Source: Prorocentrum cordatum (lineage: Eukaryota; Sar; Dinophyceae; Prorocentrales; Prorocentraceae). From it: a stretch of 64,000 nt of DNA. Each line of letters begins with the position of its first letter. Position 1 is the first letter of the stretch. Under the pieces are notes generated by a model. It worked only from the letters and a program-made list of their open reading frames with translations, searched no databases and was not told where the DNA came from. Made by a program: the position numbers and the translations under genes. This document shows positions 53,548 to 64,000 of this stretch, one piece after another. The stretch is from the NCBI GenBank assembly GCA_963575745.1, contig CAUYUJ010005636.1, positions 278,792-342,791 of the forward strand. Direction: 5' to 3'.

Positions 53548-55350
53548 TCCTAATTATGCACTGCGTGGAGCTCCCCGTATGTGCATCTATTCGCATGGAC
53601 CTGTCCGCCGTGCATGTCTAGGCGCAAGAGCTTTCGAATAGAAACGGGCTTCAGTTGTGGCGGTCTGGTCATGCATCTAATTGCGAATGAATTGGAGTGT
53701 GAATGAGCCTCAGTAGTACGAGCGCATCTCTGCGCATGAGCCTGGGGCCTCCTGGGGCCTCCTGAAACCTATTGGGGCTTCCTGGGGCCTCCAGGAGCCT
53801 CTTGCGGCCTCCTGGGACCTCCCAGGGAGGCTTCGTGCCCCAGGAGAGGCACAATCTATATAGCAACCGACGTACATAAAACATTGCGGATTGGAGCCAC
53901 AGGAGAAGGGCAATCTATAGGAACACACGTAAAGCACCAAGGATTCGTGCCCCAGGAGAGGCCCAACATATAGGAACGTAAGTAGAATATCTAGGATTGT
54001 GTTCACAGGAGAAGGACGTACAACGTCAAGGATTCGTGTTCCAGATGAGGCCCAATCTATAAGAGCATACGTCAAACACATGGGATTGGAGACACTCCTA
54101 ATGCCTTCTGAGGCCTCCTGCTCCTGGGGCCTCTCGAGGCCTCCTGTTGCCTTCCGAAGTCTCCTGGCGCTTCCTGTGGCTTCCTGAGGCCTCCTGGAGC
54201 TTCCTGGGGCCTCCTGGAGCCTCTTGGGACATCTTTGGCCTCTTGAGTCTTTCTGTGGCCTCCTGATGCCTCCTGGGACCTCATGTGGTCCCCAGGGACC
54301 TCCTGGAGCCTGTTAGAGCATCCTGTGGCATCCTGAGGAGAACCTGTGCCCACGAGTCTGGCCACCAAAACAAGCAAACCGAACGAGACATCCTCAAAAT
54401 CTGGCCCACCTGGGGGGTGAAAATGAGCGCCTCGCTCGAGACATCCTCCACATCTGCTCCGAAAGCGAAGGATGTTGGGACAGGCAGCAGGCAAACCGCT
54501 TGAGACATTCCCACAACACGGCCGCGAACGGGACCGTGTCATACCCCTCGGCGGCTCCCCTTGGGGCGTGAAACTGAGCGCCTCGCTCGATCTGCTCCGA
54601 AAGCGAAGGATGCTGTGACAGAAAACAGGCAGACCGCTTGAGACATCCCCACAAAACGGCCGCGAACGGGACCGTGTCATACCCCTCGGCGGTTCCCTTT
54701 AGGGGCGTGAAAATAGGCGCCTCGCTCGAGACATCCTCGAAATCTGCTCCGAGAGCGAATGATGCTGGGACAGAACACAGGCACACCGCTTGAGACATCC
54801 CCACAAAACGGCCGCGAACGGGACCGTGTCATACCCCTCGGCGGCTCCTCTTAGAGGCGTGAAACTGAGCGCGCCGCTCGAGACATCCTCCAACTCTGCT
54901 CTGAAAGCGAAGGATGCTGGGATAGAAACCATGCAAACCGCTTGAGACATCCCCACAACACGGCCGCGAACGGGACCGTGTCATACCCCTCGGCGGCTCC
55001 CCTTAAGGGTGCTGAAACCAGCGCCCAGCCTGAGACATCCTCACACTCTGCTGTGTGTAGAGTAGGTCAGACAATGAGAAGGCCTGAATGAGTAAGTCTG
55101 GGTATGAGTGAGTCTGCTGTGTGTTGAGTTAGTCAGAAAATCAGAAGGTCCGAGTATGAGTAGGTCTGAGTATGAGTAGGTCTGAGTATGAGTAGGTCTG
55201 AGTATGAGTATGTCTGAGTATGCGTAGGTCTGAGTATGAGTAGGCCTGGGTATGAGTACGTCTGTGTATGAGTACGTCTGTGTATGAGTAAATCTGGGTA
55301 TGAGGAGGAGGAGAAGAAGACGGGGACGAGGAAGAAGGAGTAGGAGGCGT
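53548..55350. repeat. 1.8-kb composite tandem unit, copy 1
   Basis: Order: GTGGAGCTCCCC..GCATCTATTCGCA leader; GGGGCCTCCTGG words; ~55-bp repeats with GATTCGTGCCCCAGGAGAGG; TCCTGGGGCCTC words; about four ~150-bp units (CTCGAGACATCCTCCAACTC ... GTGTCATACCCCTCGGCGG); then a 16-bp GAGTATGAGTAGGTCT array and GAGGCGTCCAAG. Confidence 0.9.
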
Positions 55351-57320
55351 CCAAGCAATTATTCACTGAGTGGAGCTCCCCATGTGTGCATCTATTCGCA
55401 CGGACCTGTCCGCCGTGAATGTCTAGGCGCAAGAGCTTTCGAATATAAACGGGCGTCAGTTGTGGCGGTCTGGTCATGAATCTAATTGCGAATGAATTGG
55501 AGTGTGAATGAGCCTCAGTAGTACGAGCGCGTCTCTGCGCATGGGCCTGGGGCATCCTGGGGCCTCCAGAAACCCACGGGGACTTCCTGGGGCCTCCAGG
55601 AGCCTCTTGGGGCCTCCTGGGGCCTCCTGGGACCTCCCAGGGAGGCGTCGTGCCCCAGGAGATGCCCAATACATAGCAGCCGACATACATAAAACATTGC
55701 GGATTGGAGCCACAGGAGAAGGGCAATCTATAGGAACACACGTAAAGCACCAATGATTTGTGCCCCAGGAGAGGCCCAACATATAGGAACATACGTAAAA
55801 CGTTTAGGATTGTGTTCACAGGAGAAGGACCATCTATAGAAACATACGTATAACATCACGGATTCGTGCTCCAGGTGAGACCCCGTCTATAGGAGCATAC
55901 GTACAACACATGGGATTGGAGCCCTTCCTGTTGCCTTCTGAGGCCTCCTGCTCCTGGGGCCTCTCGGGGCCTCCCGTTGCCTTCCGAAGTCTCCTGGCGC
56001 TTCCTGTGGCCTCCTGGGGCAGGAAGCCTCCTGGAGCTTCCTGGGGCCTCCTGGAGCCTCTTGGGACATCTTGTGGCCTCTTGAGTCTTTCTGTTGCCTC
56101 CTGATGCCCCCTGGGACCTCATGTGGTCCCTAGGGGCCTCCTGGAGCCTGTTGGAGCATCCTGTGGCATCCTGAGGAGAACCTGTGTCCACGAGTCTGGC
56201 CACCAAAACAGGCACACCGAACGAGACATCCTCAACATCTGGCCCGCCTGGGGGGTGAAACTGAGCGCCTCGCTCGAGACATCCTTCAAATCTGCTCCGA
56301 AAGCGAAGGATGTTGGGACAGAAAACATGCAAACCGCTGAGACATCCCCACAACACGGCCGCGAACGGGACCGTGTCATACCCCTCGGCGGCCTTAGGGG
56401 CGTGAAAATAGGCGCCTCGCTCGAGACATCCTCCAACTCTGCTCCGAAAGCGAAGGATGTTGGGACAGAGAACATGCAAACCGCTTGAGACATCCCCACA
56501 ACACGGTCGCGAACGGAACTGTGTCATACCCCTCGGCGGCCCCCCCTAGGTGCGTGAAAATATGCGCATCGCTCGAGACATCCTCCAAATCTGCTCCGAC
56601 CGCGAAGGATGCTGGGACAGAGAACAGGCAAACCGCTTGAGACATCCCCACAAAATGGCCGCGAACGGGACTGTGTCATACCCCTCGGCGGCTCCTTTTA
56701 GAGGCGTGAAACTGAGCGCGTCGCTCGAGACATCCTCCAACTCTGCTCCGAAAGCGAAGGATGTTGTGACAGAAAACAGGCAAACCGCTTGAGACATCCC
56801 CACAAAACGGCCGCGAACGGGACCGTGTCATACCCCTCGGCGGCTCCCCTTAGAGGCGTGAAACTGAGCGCGCCGCTCGAGACATCCTCCAACTCTGCTC
56901 TGAAAGCGAAGGATGCTGGGATAGAAAACATGCAAACCGCTTGAGACATCCCCACAAAACGGCCGCGAACGGGACCGTGTCATACCCCTCGGCGGCTCCC
57001 CTTAAGGGTGCTGAAACCAGCGCCCAGCCTGAGACATCCTCACACTCTGCTGTGTGTAGAGTAAGTCAGACAATGAGAAGGCCTGAGTCTGAGTAAGTCT
57101 GGGTATGAGTGAGTCTCAGCATGAGTAAGTCTGAGTATGAGTAGGTCTGAGTATGAGTAGGTCTGAGTATGAGTATGTCTGAGTATGAGTAGGTCTGAGT
57201 ATGAGTAGGTCTGAGTATTAGTAAGTCTGTGTATGAGTAAGTCTGTGTATGAGGAAGTATGGGTATGAGGAGGAGGAGGAGAAGGAGAACAGGAAGAAGA
57301 AGGAGTAGGAGGCGTCCAAG
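55351..57320. repeat. 1.8-kb composite tandem unit, copy 2
   Basis: Same order as copy 1, with about five of the ~150-bp units. Both ends match those of copy 1, so it is a direct tandem duplication. Confidence 0.9.
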
Positions 57321-57867
57321 TAATAACAATAACCCCATCTTAGGATATGGAGAATAACAAGAACCCGATCTTAGGATATGGGAAACAAGCACATCCAAGC
57401 TCCCCCCCCACCCGGGATCTGGAAGGGAAAACCCCAGAAAACACACACACACACACAATTCGGTGTTTTATTCTGGGGTTTCCCGGGGGGGGTCCAGGGA
57501 ACTCCCGCACCAGTCTCCCCCAGAGGCTTGGGTGAGAACGCAACCTTCAGTGAACCATTTCCAGGTGTTCAATATTTTGCTTGGTTTCCTGCGGCCTTGG
57601 CCTCTTCGGGCCACCCCTGGCTCGGGGGCCAACTCGAAGCCTTCTTTGAGCCACTTGGAGGCATGCTGACGACCAACTTGGGTCGTGTTGCGCAATCTTG
57701 GAGGCGAGTCTGGATCTGGGGCGTTCTCAGGCCATCTTCGGCCCCCTTGGAACCTCAGACGGCCCACGATCCGTCGCCCAGACCCCCGAGGTGGACTTTA
57801 GGTAACACTCAGGGCCGACCCCTCCTAGCGATAGAAATCGTGGCACTGGTGCGTCCCAGGTCCGGTC

Positions 57868-58215
57868 GTGTGCCTGGCAAGGCCAGACAAGGCGGGACAA
57901 GGCAAGGTGGCCCTCCAAGATGGTGCCGGATGGGACACCTTGGGTCCAAGATTGCCTCCAGAATGGCTCGACCAGGCCCAAAGAAGGCATTCAGGTGGCC
58001 CCAGGGCCTCCCAGGGATGCTCCCAAGAGGCGAAACTCCGAGTGGCTGCTTTTGGAAAGGCACTGGAATTGCAGACCATCTGCGCCCAGAGGGTGGCGAG
58101 GCCTTCGCAGCTGCATCGAGCGGATGTGAAGGGGTCTGGCTCTGGCTACGCACGGGCGAGGAGAAGGAGGAACCACGTGGGCAAAGACGTTGGAAGACTT
58201 GCTAGGGAGGTTTAA
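57868..58215 (+). CDS. weak unassigned frame
   Basis: Reads KLRVAAFGKALELQTICAQR then RADVKGSGSGYARARRRRN to a stop at 58213-58215. Non-repetitive, but with no splice support and partly open on the other strand. Confidence 0.2.
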   Translation: MCLARPDKAGQGKVALQDGAGWDTLGPRLPPEWLDQAQRRHSGGPRASQGCSQEAKLRVAAFGKALELQTICAQRVARPSQLHRADVKGSGSGYARARRRRNHVGKDVGRLAREV

Positions 58216-58499
58216 TAGATGACAAGAGAAAACATGATGGAGGAGCGTGGACGAGTTCGAACACCGGGGTATAAGCGGGAAGAAGGAGGAGGGATGTTGC
58301 GGGGGGGAAGTACTTAGAGTAGAAGAGAGACATTGAAGAGGAGGAGCAGGAAGGGGACGGAAGCGGAGGAGCAGGGAGAAGACAGGAGGAGGGATGTGGG
58401 GGGTGGAGGGGGGAAGGGGAGGAGAGGGAGGGGTGGGTTGGATAAGGGGGGGTGCTGGATTAAGAAAAGGAGGATGAGGAGGAGAAGAACAGAGAAGTG

Positions 58500-60545
58500 G
58501 CAGCAGGAATATGCAATCCTTCGTAAGGAATATTTACGTGACGGATCCTTAGTACAGAATATGTGCAAGAGAACATGTGTTTTGGATGCCTTAATCACGG
58601 ATCCGTAGCAAAAGCCCTTCGTATTGAATCGGTAGTCATGAATTCCTGGTACGGGATCCTTACTGAGGAATCCGTAGTAAGGACTCCTCAGGAAGATTTG
58701 TTTGATGGGGTCTTTAATCAGGAAGCATGAATGAGGTCGCCGTACCAGGGGACCTTTACTAAGGAATCCTTGATCGCGAATCGCGCTTACCCTTAATAAG
58801 GAGTCCTTACTAGTGCATCATTAGTAAGGAATTGCACATCCATAATCCTCAGACACATCTCGCACAAGGGATCCATAGAAAGAAGCCCTTACTGAGGTGT
58901 CCTTACCAAGGGGTTCTTAGTGATGGATCCGTAGTAAGGAATGCTTAGTCAGGTGTCCTGAGTAAATGGGTCCTTCTTAATGAATCCGCAGTAAGAAAAC
59001 TTTCAGAATGAATCTTGAATGGGAAACCCGTGCCGATGATTCTTTAGTCGCGCCTCCTTCGTAAGGAGTCCGCAACGGGGGGTCGTTCGCAAAGGGGTTA
59101 TTAATAGGGTTTCTGAGCGGGAAACCTTTTGTACGGAACACTTAGTTCGCAATCATCATGGAAGGGGCCCTTAACAAGGAATCCTTAGTACGCAGTATCC
59201 AGAAAAGGAATTATTTTGAAGGATTGTTTGGTCTGGAACCCTGAGCAAGGCTTTTGTACTGGGGTACCCTTACCATGACATCATTGCTATTGAAAGTCTG
59301 ACAACCCTAAGTAAGGCATTCGTGCTAAGACGTTTGTCGCCAGAGATCTTATATAAGGGGCCATTTGAACGGAACCCTTGGGAGGGTATCTTTACTAGGG
59401 GCTCCTGAGTACGGTATCCGCAGCAAACCATGTAGTTTAAATGCAGATTTAGTAAAGGATGTTTGGCCAAGGGATCCTCAATAATGACTCCTTCAGATTG
59501 AATTCAGACTAGGGAACCATCCCCTTACCTACCCCTCCTTAGTAAGGGCTCCTTGGTCGGTAATTCTTAGTACGGGGTTCTCACAAAAAGGATCGTAAGT
59601 GGGCAATTCTTGGTACGTTCCCCTTCAATCAGGAATTGTCAGTACGGGACCCTGAAACAACGTGATCTGGCAGACTGAATCCTCAGTAAGGAATCTTTTC
59701 GAACAAGTGGCTTTGTATATAGAGAACCCTGAGTCCGTTTCCACATTAGGGAGCCCTCACTACGGAATCTTTGATAGAGAATCCTGATCAAGGACACCTG
59801 AGTAAGGACTCCGTATTAAGGAGTTGCAAATAAGGGGTCCGACGTCAGGCATCCTCATGATAAGGCCCTCAATGAGGATTCCCTGTGTCGGGAATCGGTT
59901 GTTAAATGTTGCCATTAATATGGGTTCCTGAGTAAGGAACCCTTACGAAAGACCCCTTTTCTGAAAGATGCTTTATCACGGGTCCGTAAGCATCATCTTT
60001 CGTGAGGAATTCGTATTTCGAAATATTTCGTACGGGGTCCTTGGTATAGAATTCTTGGTAACAAATAATTCAAGCCCAGGAATAGTGAATACGTGTTCCT
60101 CCGCATCGCCTCATTGATATCGAGTCTTCCGTAGGGGGATCCTTTGTAATACGTTTTTTTTCCTAGGGACTCTTGAGTGGGAAGTCCTTCGTACATACCA
60201 CTGGAACAATTATTTGTTCAGCCAGGAGCTCTGCATAAGGAGTTCTGACTAAGGATTCGTCAGTTAAGAACCCTTTTGAAGGAGTGTTTTGCGGGGAACA
60301 CTTTGCACGGCTTCTTTACCAGGGGACCTTTTGCACCAAGGAGTTTTTGATAGTGAATCGTGATTTCCTTGAGTCCAGAATCTAGGTGAACCATGCAGGA
60401 GCATTCGGTAAGGAATCCGACATACGGGGCCCACGCCATATCTCTCTCTCTCTCTCTCTCTTTCTATATATATATATATAAACAGACGTTACCAATATGT
60501 CCTCGTTCGGGGATTCTTACTACGGCCTCCGCCGTACTGAGTGCT
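58500..60545. repeat. degenerate AAGGAATCC/TTAGTAAGG array, ~2 kb
   Basis: Words AGTAAGGA, GGAATCCTTAGTA, GGGATCCTT and GGACTCC recur about every 16-30 bp with much divergence. Many words are partly palindromic (AAGGAATCCTT, GGATCC). No long frame exists over 2 kb, so it is not coding. Confidence 0.75.
60440..60480. repeat. TC then TA microsatellite
   Basis: CT repeat followed by TA. A GA-rich counterpart lies at 60900-61030. Confidence 0.95.
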
Positions 60546-61785
60546 TAGTAAGGTATCGTTAGCAAGGGATCTTGATACACATGTATTCCTTTGGCGGAGG
60601 AGGAGGCTGGCCATGGGGGGGACCTGTCCAAAACAAAAAAAACGCATTCGCCCTCCTGAATCCACTGGTCCCGTTTTTTCCCAAACCCCGATCGATTTGA
60701 GTGGGCGCGTTTTTTCGTTGTGTTTTCCCCCCAGGGCCAGACCCCCCGCTTCCGCCACATGAGGAATCAAGGTGTTTCCCCCGCACACACACACACAAGG
60801 GGAATTGTTGTATAACCCCCCACACGGCGAATCGATTGATCCTTTCCCACAGTCACCGACAAATGGACAGACATCGATGTGAGCGCCTTCCAGAGTGGGA
60901 GCGAGAAAGGGAGAGAGAGAGAGAGAGAGAACACAACAAAAAGGAGGCAGCGAGAGACAGATAGAGAGAACGAGAGAGAGAGAGAAGGGGACACACCAAT
61001 ACACGCAAAACATGGATAGAGAGAGAGAGATAGCTCAGCATCCTTACGACACATCTTCGGACACGCAGGCACCCGTTATTACTTGCTTCGGAGCCCCAGC
61101 CCAGGAGCAGCCGCAGCTGAAACAAACAGGGTGGGGAGGTGACGAAGGAATGGGTGGGGCGATGAGCAGGACTTCGTGGATGGACGCACTCATCACCCCC
61201 TCCTTCGGCAGCATCTCCATATTATCCTCTTCCCTCCCCACCACCACCCTGAAATACATACACAAATCCTTCCTGGAATCCTCCCCCCATGATGAGCATG
61301 ATGGTAGCGCTCGCCTGTGAGTTGGGCGTATGGAAGCAGACGCTAACAATAATGATCGGGGATGGACACAGTAGAATGGTAGGCCTCGTGCTGATGAGTC
61401 ATGAGCGGAGAGCAGGGTTAGGATTTGCGACTGATTGTGTGTCGCGTGTTTTTATCACCCTTGTCCTCCCAGTCCTCCTTTTCGCCCCCGCCTTCAAGTG
61501 TAATTATCCTCCACGTCCTCAGTCCTCGTTCCTCTCCCTCATCATTCCTCGTCCCCCCTTTCCCCCAACATGTTGTGCCCTTCGCGTGTTCCTCTTCATC
61601 CTTGCCCACTCTGTTCTTCCCGTTTCCCACCGTATAACCCAATCCCAATTCGATTTCTATCATCTTTCGTACTTCCTCGCCCTCTCTGCCTCCTCTGCCT
61701 CCGTCTCCGCTTTCGCCCCATCTCCCTGCTCCCCCCCTTGCATGAATCCGGCCCTCCACCCCTCTTTCCCTCCTCCCTCCTGCAG

Positions 61786-61951
61786 TGGCGAGTTCGTTCG
61801 GCCACGCCGCAGCGGCTCAATTGAGCAGCCAGTCCGAAAAGAAAGCGGGCCCCCGCGGCGATCGCGTCCATGGATGGGGAGGGGGGGCGCACCCTCCCAC
61901 CCTGTTGATTCCCCTCCTCGCCCTGGCTCTCCCGCGCCGATCCGATGCATG
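61786..61951 (+). CDS. exon candidate (gene H)
   Basis: A long C/T tract ends CTCCTGCAG (61785). The frame begins with two bases and then ASSFGHAAAAQLSSQSEKKA GPRGDRVHGWGGG, turns Leu/Pro-rich and ends at GTATGT (61952), a strong donor. The first part is clearly protein-like; the Leu/Pro end less so. Two bases overhang. Confidence 0.45.
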
Positions 61952-62308
61952 GTATGTCAGAGGGGGTAGCTCGTGGTGTTCGCACGTGCCAGCAGGTACG
62001 TGACACCAGACGTGCTGCGCAATGCCGAGTCTTCTTCGTTCAGTTCTTCTCCCCGCTTCCGCGTGTTCCCACGCCCGTTCCATAGCAGGCGTAACGGCAT
62101 ACTGTGCGGCGGAAGCGGCACGCCCGATTAGACCTGGAAGTGTGTTGAAAGGCCCAACCGTAAATAGTTACCTTCCCGTTGTTTTCTGATTCCTCTTCGT
62201 ACCATTATTCTGCGTGCTCCTCACTCTCCTCCTAACCATCCGCATCGTCAGGCAGGCAGGCAAGAGCTGCGCCCTGACGGCACATCGGCAACACATACAA
62301 TGTTGAAG

Positions 62309-62417
62309 ACGTATTTGACAAAGCATGCAGGAAGATACGCGTGCAGACGGCGGGCCAAAAACAGTGCTTCGGGGAGCAAGCGTCGGACCTTTCGCATCCG
62401 CATCGTCGTCGTGGTCA
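62309..62417 (+). CDS. exon candidate (gene H region)
   Basis: After GTTGAAG the frame reads VFDKACRKIRVQTAGQKQCF GEQASDLSHPHRRR. It is open upstream as YNVED too, without a clear acceptor. A minus-strand frame (62248-62607, acidic) overlaps it. Confidence 0.3.
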
Positions 62418-62810
62418 TACTCCATTGCTTCTCTTCCGCCTCCCCCGTCACCAATTCCTCTCCCCAGCACTGGCTCTGGTCGCCGCCATCGTCGGGCCTA
62501 GACGTCAGCCCCTGCTGGCCCCTGCTTGCCTCGTCCCACCAGTCCCGTCCGCACTTCGCTTCCTCGTCCTCGTATTCGTCATCCTCCTCCTGCTGCCTTA
62601 GCCCCACTGGCTCGCGTGCGCCACCATCGTTTCCCTTTCCTGCCGCAATGTATCTTCATTCTCCCACCCTCGTCCTTCTCCCATGCTCGTCCTTCCATTC
62701 CTGAGCGCCCTGGGGCCTTTTCGATTGTGCGAGGGTTCAAACCGAGTGAAGCGGCGGTCAGATCATTTTCCCATTACTCGAGTTTTTTCATGTCCCGGCC
62801 AGTCTTCCAG

Positions 62811-63080
62811 AGATGAGAGATGAATATCGTGATGTTGCTACTCACGTGCCAGACTCCCTGAATCTGGCGCGGAAGAACAATTTGAACAATACCCTGGCCC
62901 GCCCGTCGGGGGGGCAGGCGAGAGATGGGCAGCTGCGGCGCGGTGGCCCGCGCCGTATCGGCACGGCGCGGCAGGGGCTCATGGGGATGGCGAGGACTTG
63001 GGCCTTCTTGGCGATCCGACGGGATCACGCCCGAGTGTGTTACACTCTGTTCCAAATAACTAACTCCTCCCTGTCGCACC
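62811..63080 (+). CDS. exon candidate (gene H region)
   Basis: CAGTCTTCCAG at 62810 opens MRDEYRDVATHVPDSLNLAR KNNLNNTLARPSGGQARDGQ, then Arg/Gly-rich text and MARTWAFLAIRRDHARVCYT, to a stop at 63161-63163 if unspliced. Not phase-compatible with the 61786-61951 exon directly, so an exon would be missing. No domain seen. Confidence 0.35.
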
Positions 63081-63169
63081 CCGAGGCCAGTCGAAAGGGC
63101 TGGCCGTGTATTTCGCACGAGATTTCTTCACCAGCTATAACCCTGAATATCAAACATTGGTAACAGTTT

Positions 63170-63990
63170 CACAGATGGAGGGCGGGTGGTTTTCAACATG
63201 TGATTCTCGCTTCAGCGCCGAGCACAGTTGTCTGTTGTTTAAATCAAATGCAAGAGCTTTACGAATTGAGGGAGGGTCGTTTTCAACATGCGGCTCTCGC
63301 CTTAGCCCCACGCACATGTGTATTCAACAGTGCAAGAGGTTCACGCATTGAGGGCGTTTGGTTTTCAACATGTGGTTCTCGCTTTAGTGCCGCGCGCATT
63401 CGTTTAAACATTTGCAACAGTTTCACGGATTGAAGGCGGGTCGTTTTCAAATTGTGGTTCTCGCTTTAGCGCCGCGCGCATTCGTTATAAAAGTTTGCAA
63501 CTGCTTCGCGGATTGAGGGCGTTTTTCTTCAAACATGTGGCTCTCGCATTGGCGCCGTGCACACTCGTGTTAAAAGTTTGCAAGAGCTTCACGGATTGAG
63601 GGCGGTTCACTTTCAACATGGGGTTCTCGCCTTAGCGCCGCGCACGTTCGTTCTAAAAGTGCGCGAAAGTGTCACGAATCCCCATGGTTAACGTACCAGA
63701 AATTGTGTGTTGGACCGACTCATGACTGTCAGGGCGCAATTGTTACAATGATTTTTTGTGTTGTTGTCCGAGGAGTGGTGTTCTGGCACGGTTCAGGATC
63801 GCCAAGACTCCATAATCAAGTTAATTCCTGACGTTGAAGTCCTGACAAGGGTGTTTGGACGCGCTTCAGGATTTTGACACGGTTGTCCACCAACGGGGCA
63901 TTTCTTTCAGTGGAAATGAACCGAGCCCGTGTATGGGGTTTGTGAAGAGGGAGTTTGGAGGGAGGGCGTATTCTAACATTGTTGACGAGT
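63170..63990 (-). mobile_element. leader plus 6 x ~83-bp repeat element, copy R (inverted)
   Basis: Six tandem units (TTTTCAACATGTGGTTCTCG, TTAGCGCCGCGCGCATTCG, CACGGATTGAGGGCG) are followed by a leader that is the reverse complement of 4786-5095. Relative to copy L the leader faces outward and the array inward at both ends of a ~59-kb interval. The element may continue beyond the window. Confidence 0.75.
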
Positions 63991-64000
63991 CTCAGGTTTG

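Noticed and set aside
1-64000. Dinoflagellate spliced-leader relic, telomere repeat, rRNA or known tRNA
   Set aside because: Looked for by eye on both strands and not found; absence is not proof, as a search tool was not available.

Overview
The window looks like a nuclear segment of a eukaryote with a very large, GC-rich, repeat-saturated genome. A dinoflagellate of the Prorocentrum type is the best fit, held at moderate confidence. Support: coding sequence comes only as short exons (about 90-360 nt) ending at GT (sometimes apparently GC) donors and preceded by long pyrimidine tracts and CAG acceptors; exons lie on both strands among kilobases of micro- and minisatellites; inverted-repeat elements carry splice-like ends; several dispersed segments resemble junk-like sequence I recall from dinoflagellate gene predictions (memory only, not verified). 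No rRNA, tRNA, CRISPR, bacterial-type operon or dinoflagellate spliced leader was recognised.

Layout. 0-2.5 kb: a dispersed element and a ~105-bp minisatellite. 2.5-9.8 kb: gene A (+), small exons ending in a stop at 9802-9804. 9.8-12.1 kb: GGGGCC/CTTGG repeat blocks and CCT arrays. 12.1-12.4 kb: one good exon on - (gene B). 13.7-17.2 kb: T70 tract, an Ala/Gly/Gln-rich coding region on + (gene C) and a convergent Pro-Asp-Ala repeat protein on - (gene D). 17.2-26.8 kb: a composite repeat present in inverted copies (17.2-18.9 and 24.4-25.0 kb), CACAGA, GCC, C65 and GAT arrays, plus two weak coding candidates. 27.3-29.8 kb: gene E (-), damaged and interrupted by foldback elements. 30.9-41.2 kb: an 11-unit satellite with a ~0.88-kb period. 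41.25-45.33 kb: gene F (+), the best gene model, whose last five exons agree in splice phase. 46-47.3 kb: gene G (-), with a foldback intron-like element. 48.2-50.4 kb: degenerate ~120-bp repeats. 50.7-51.9 kb: a broken retroelement-ORF1-like gene. 53.5-57.3 kb: a 1.8-kb tandem duplication built of smaller tandem repeats. 58.5-60.5 kb: a degenerate AAGGAATCC array. 61.8-63.1 kb: three isolated exon candidates. 63.17-64.0 kb: an inverted copy of the 4.8-5.6 kb element.

How it fits together. No product could be assigned to a named family with confidence; the proteins are low-complexity (Ala/Pro, Glu/Gln, Pro-Asp-Ala) or generic helical segments. The notable biology is genome architecture: introner-like inverted-repeat elements that begin and end at splice signals, 38-nt introns beside introns of several kb, a GGGGCC/CTTGG repeat found in one orientation only, and long satellites. 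Exon boundaries are inferred by eye from splice motifs and frame phase; no transcript evidence was available.
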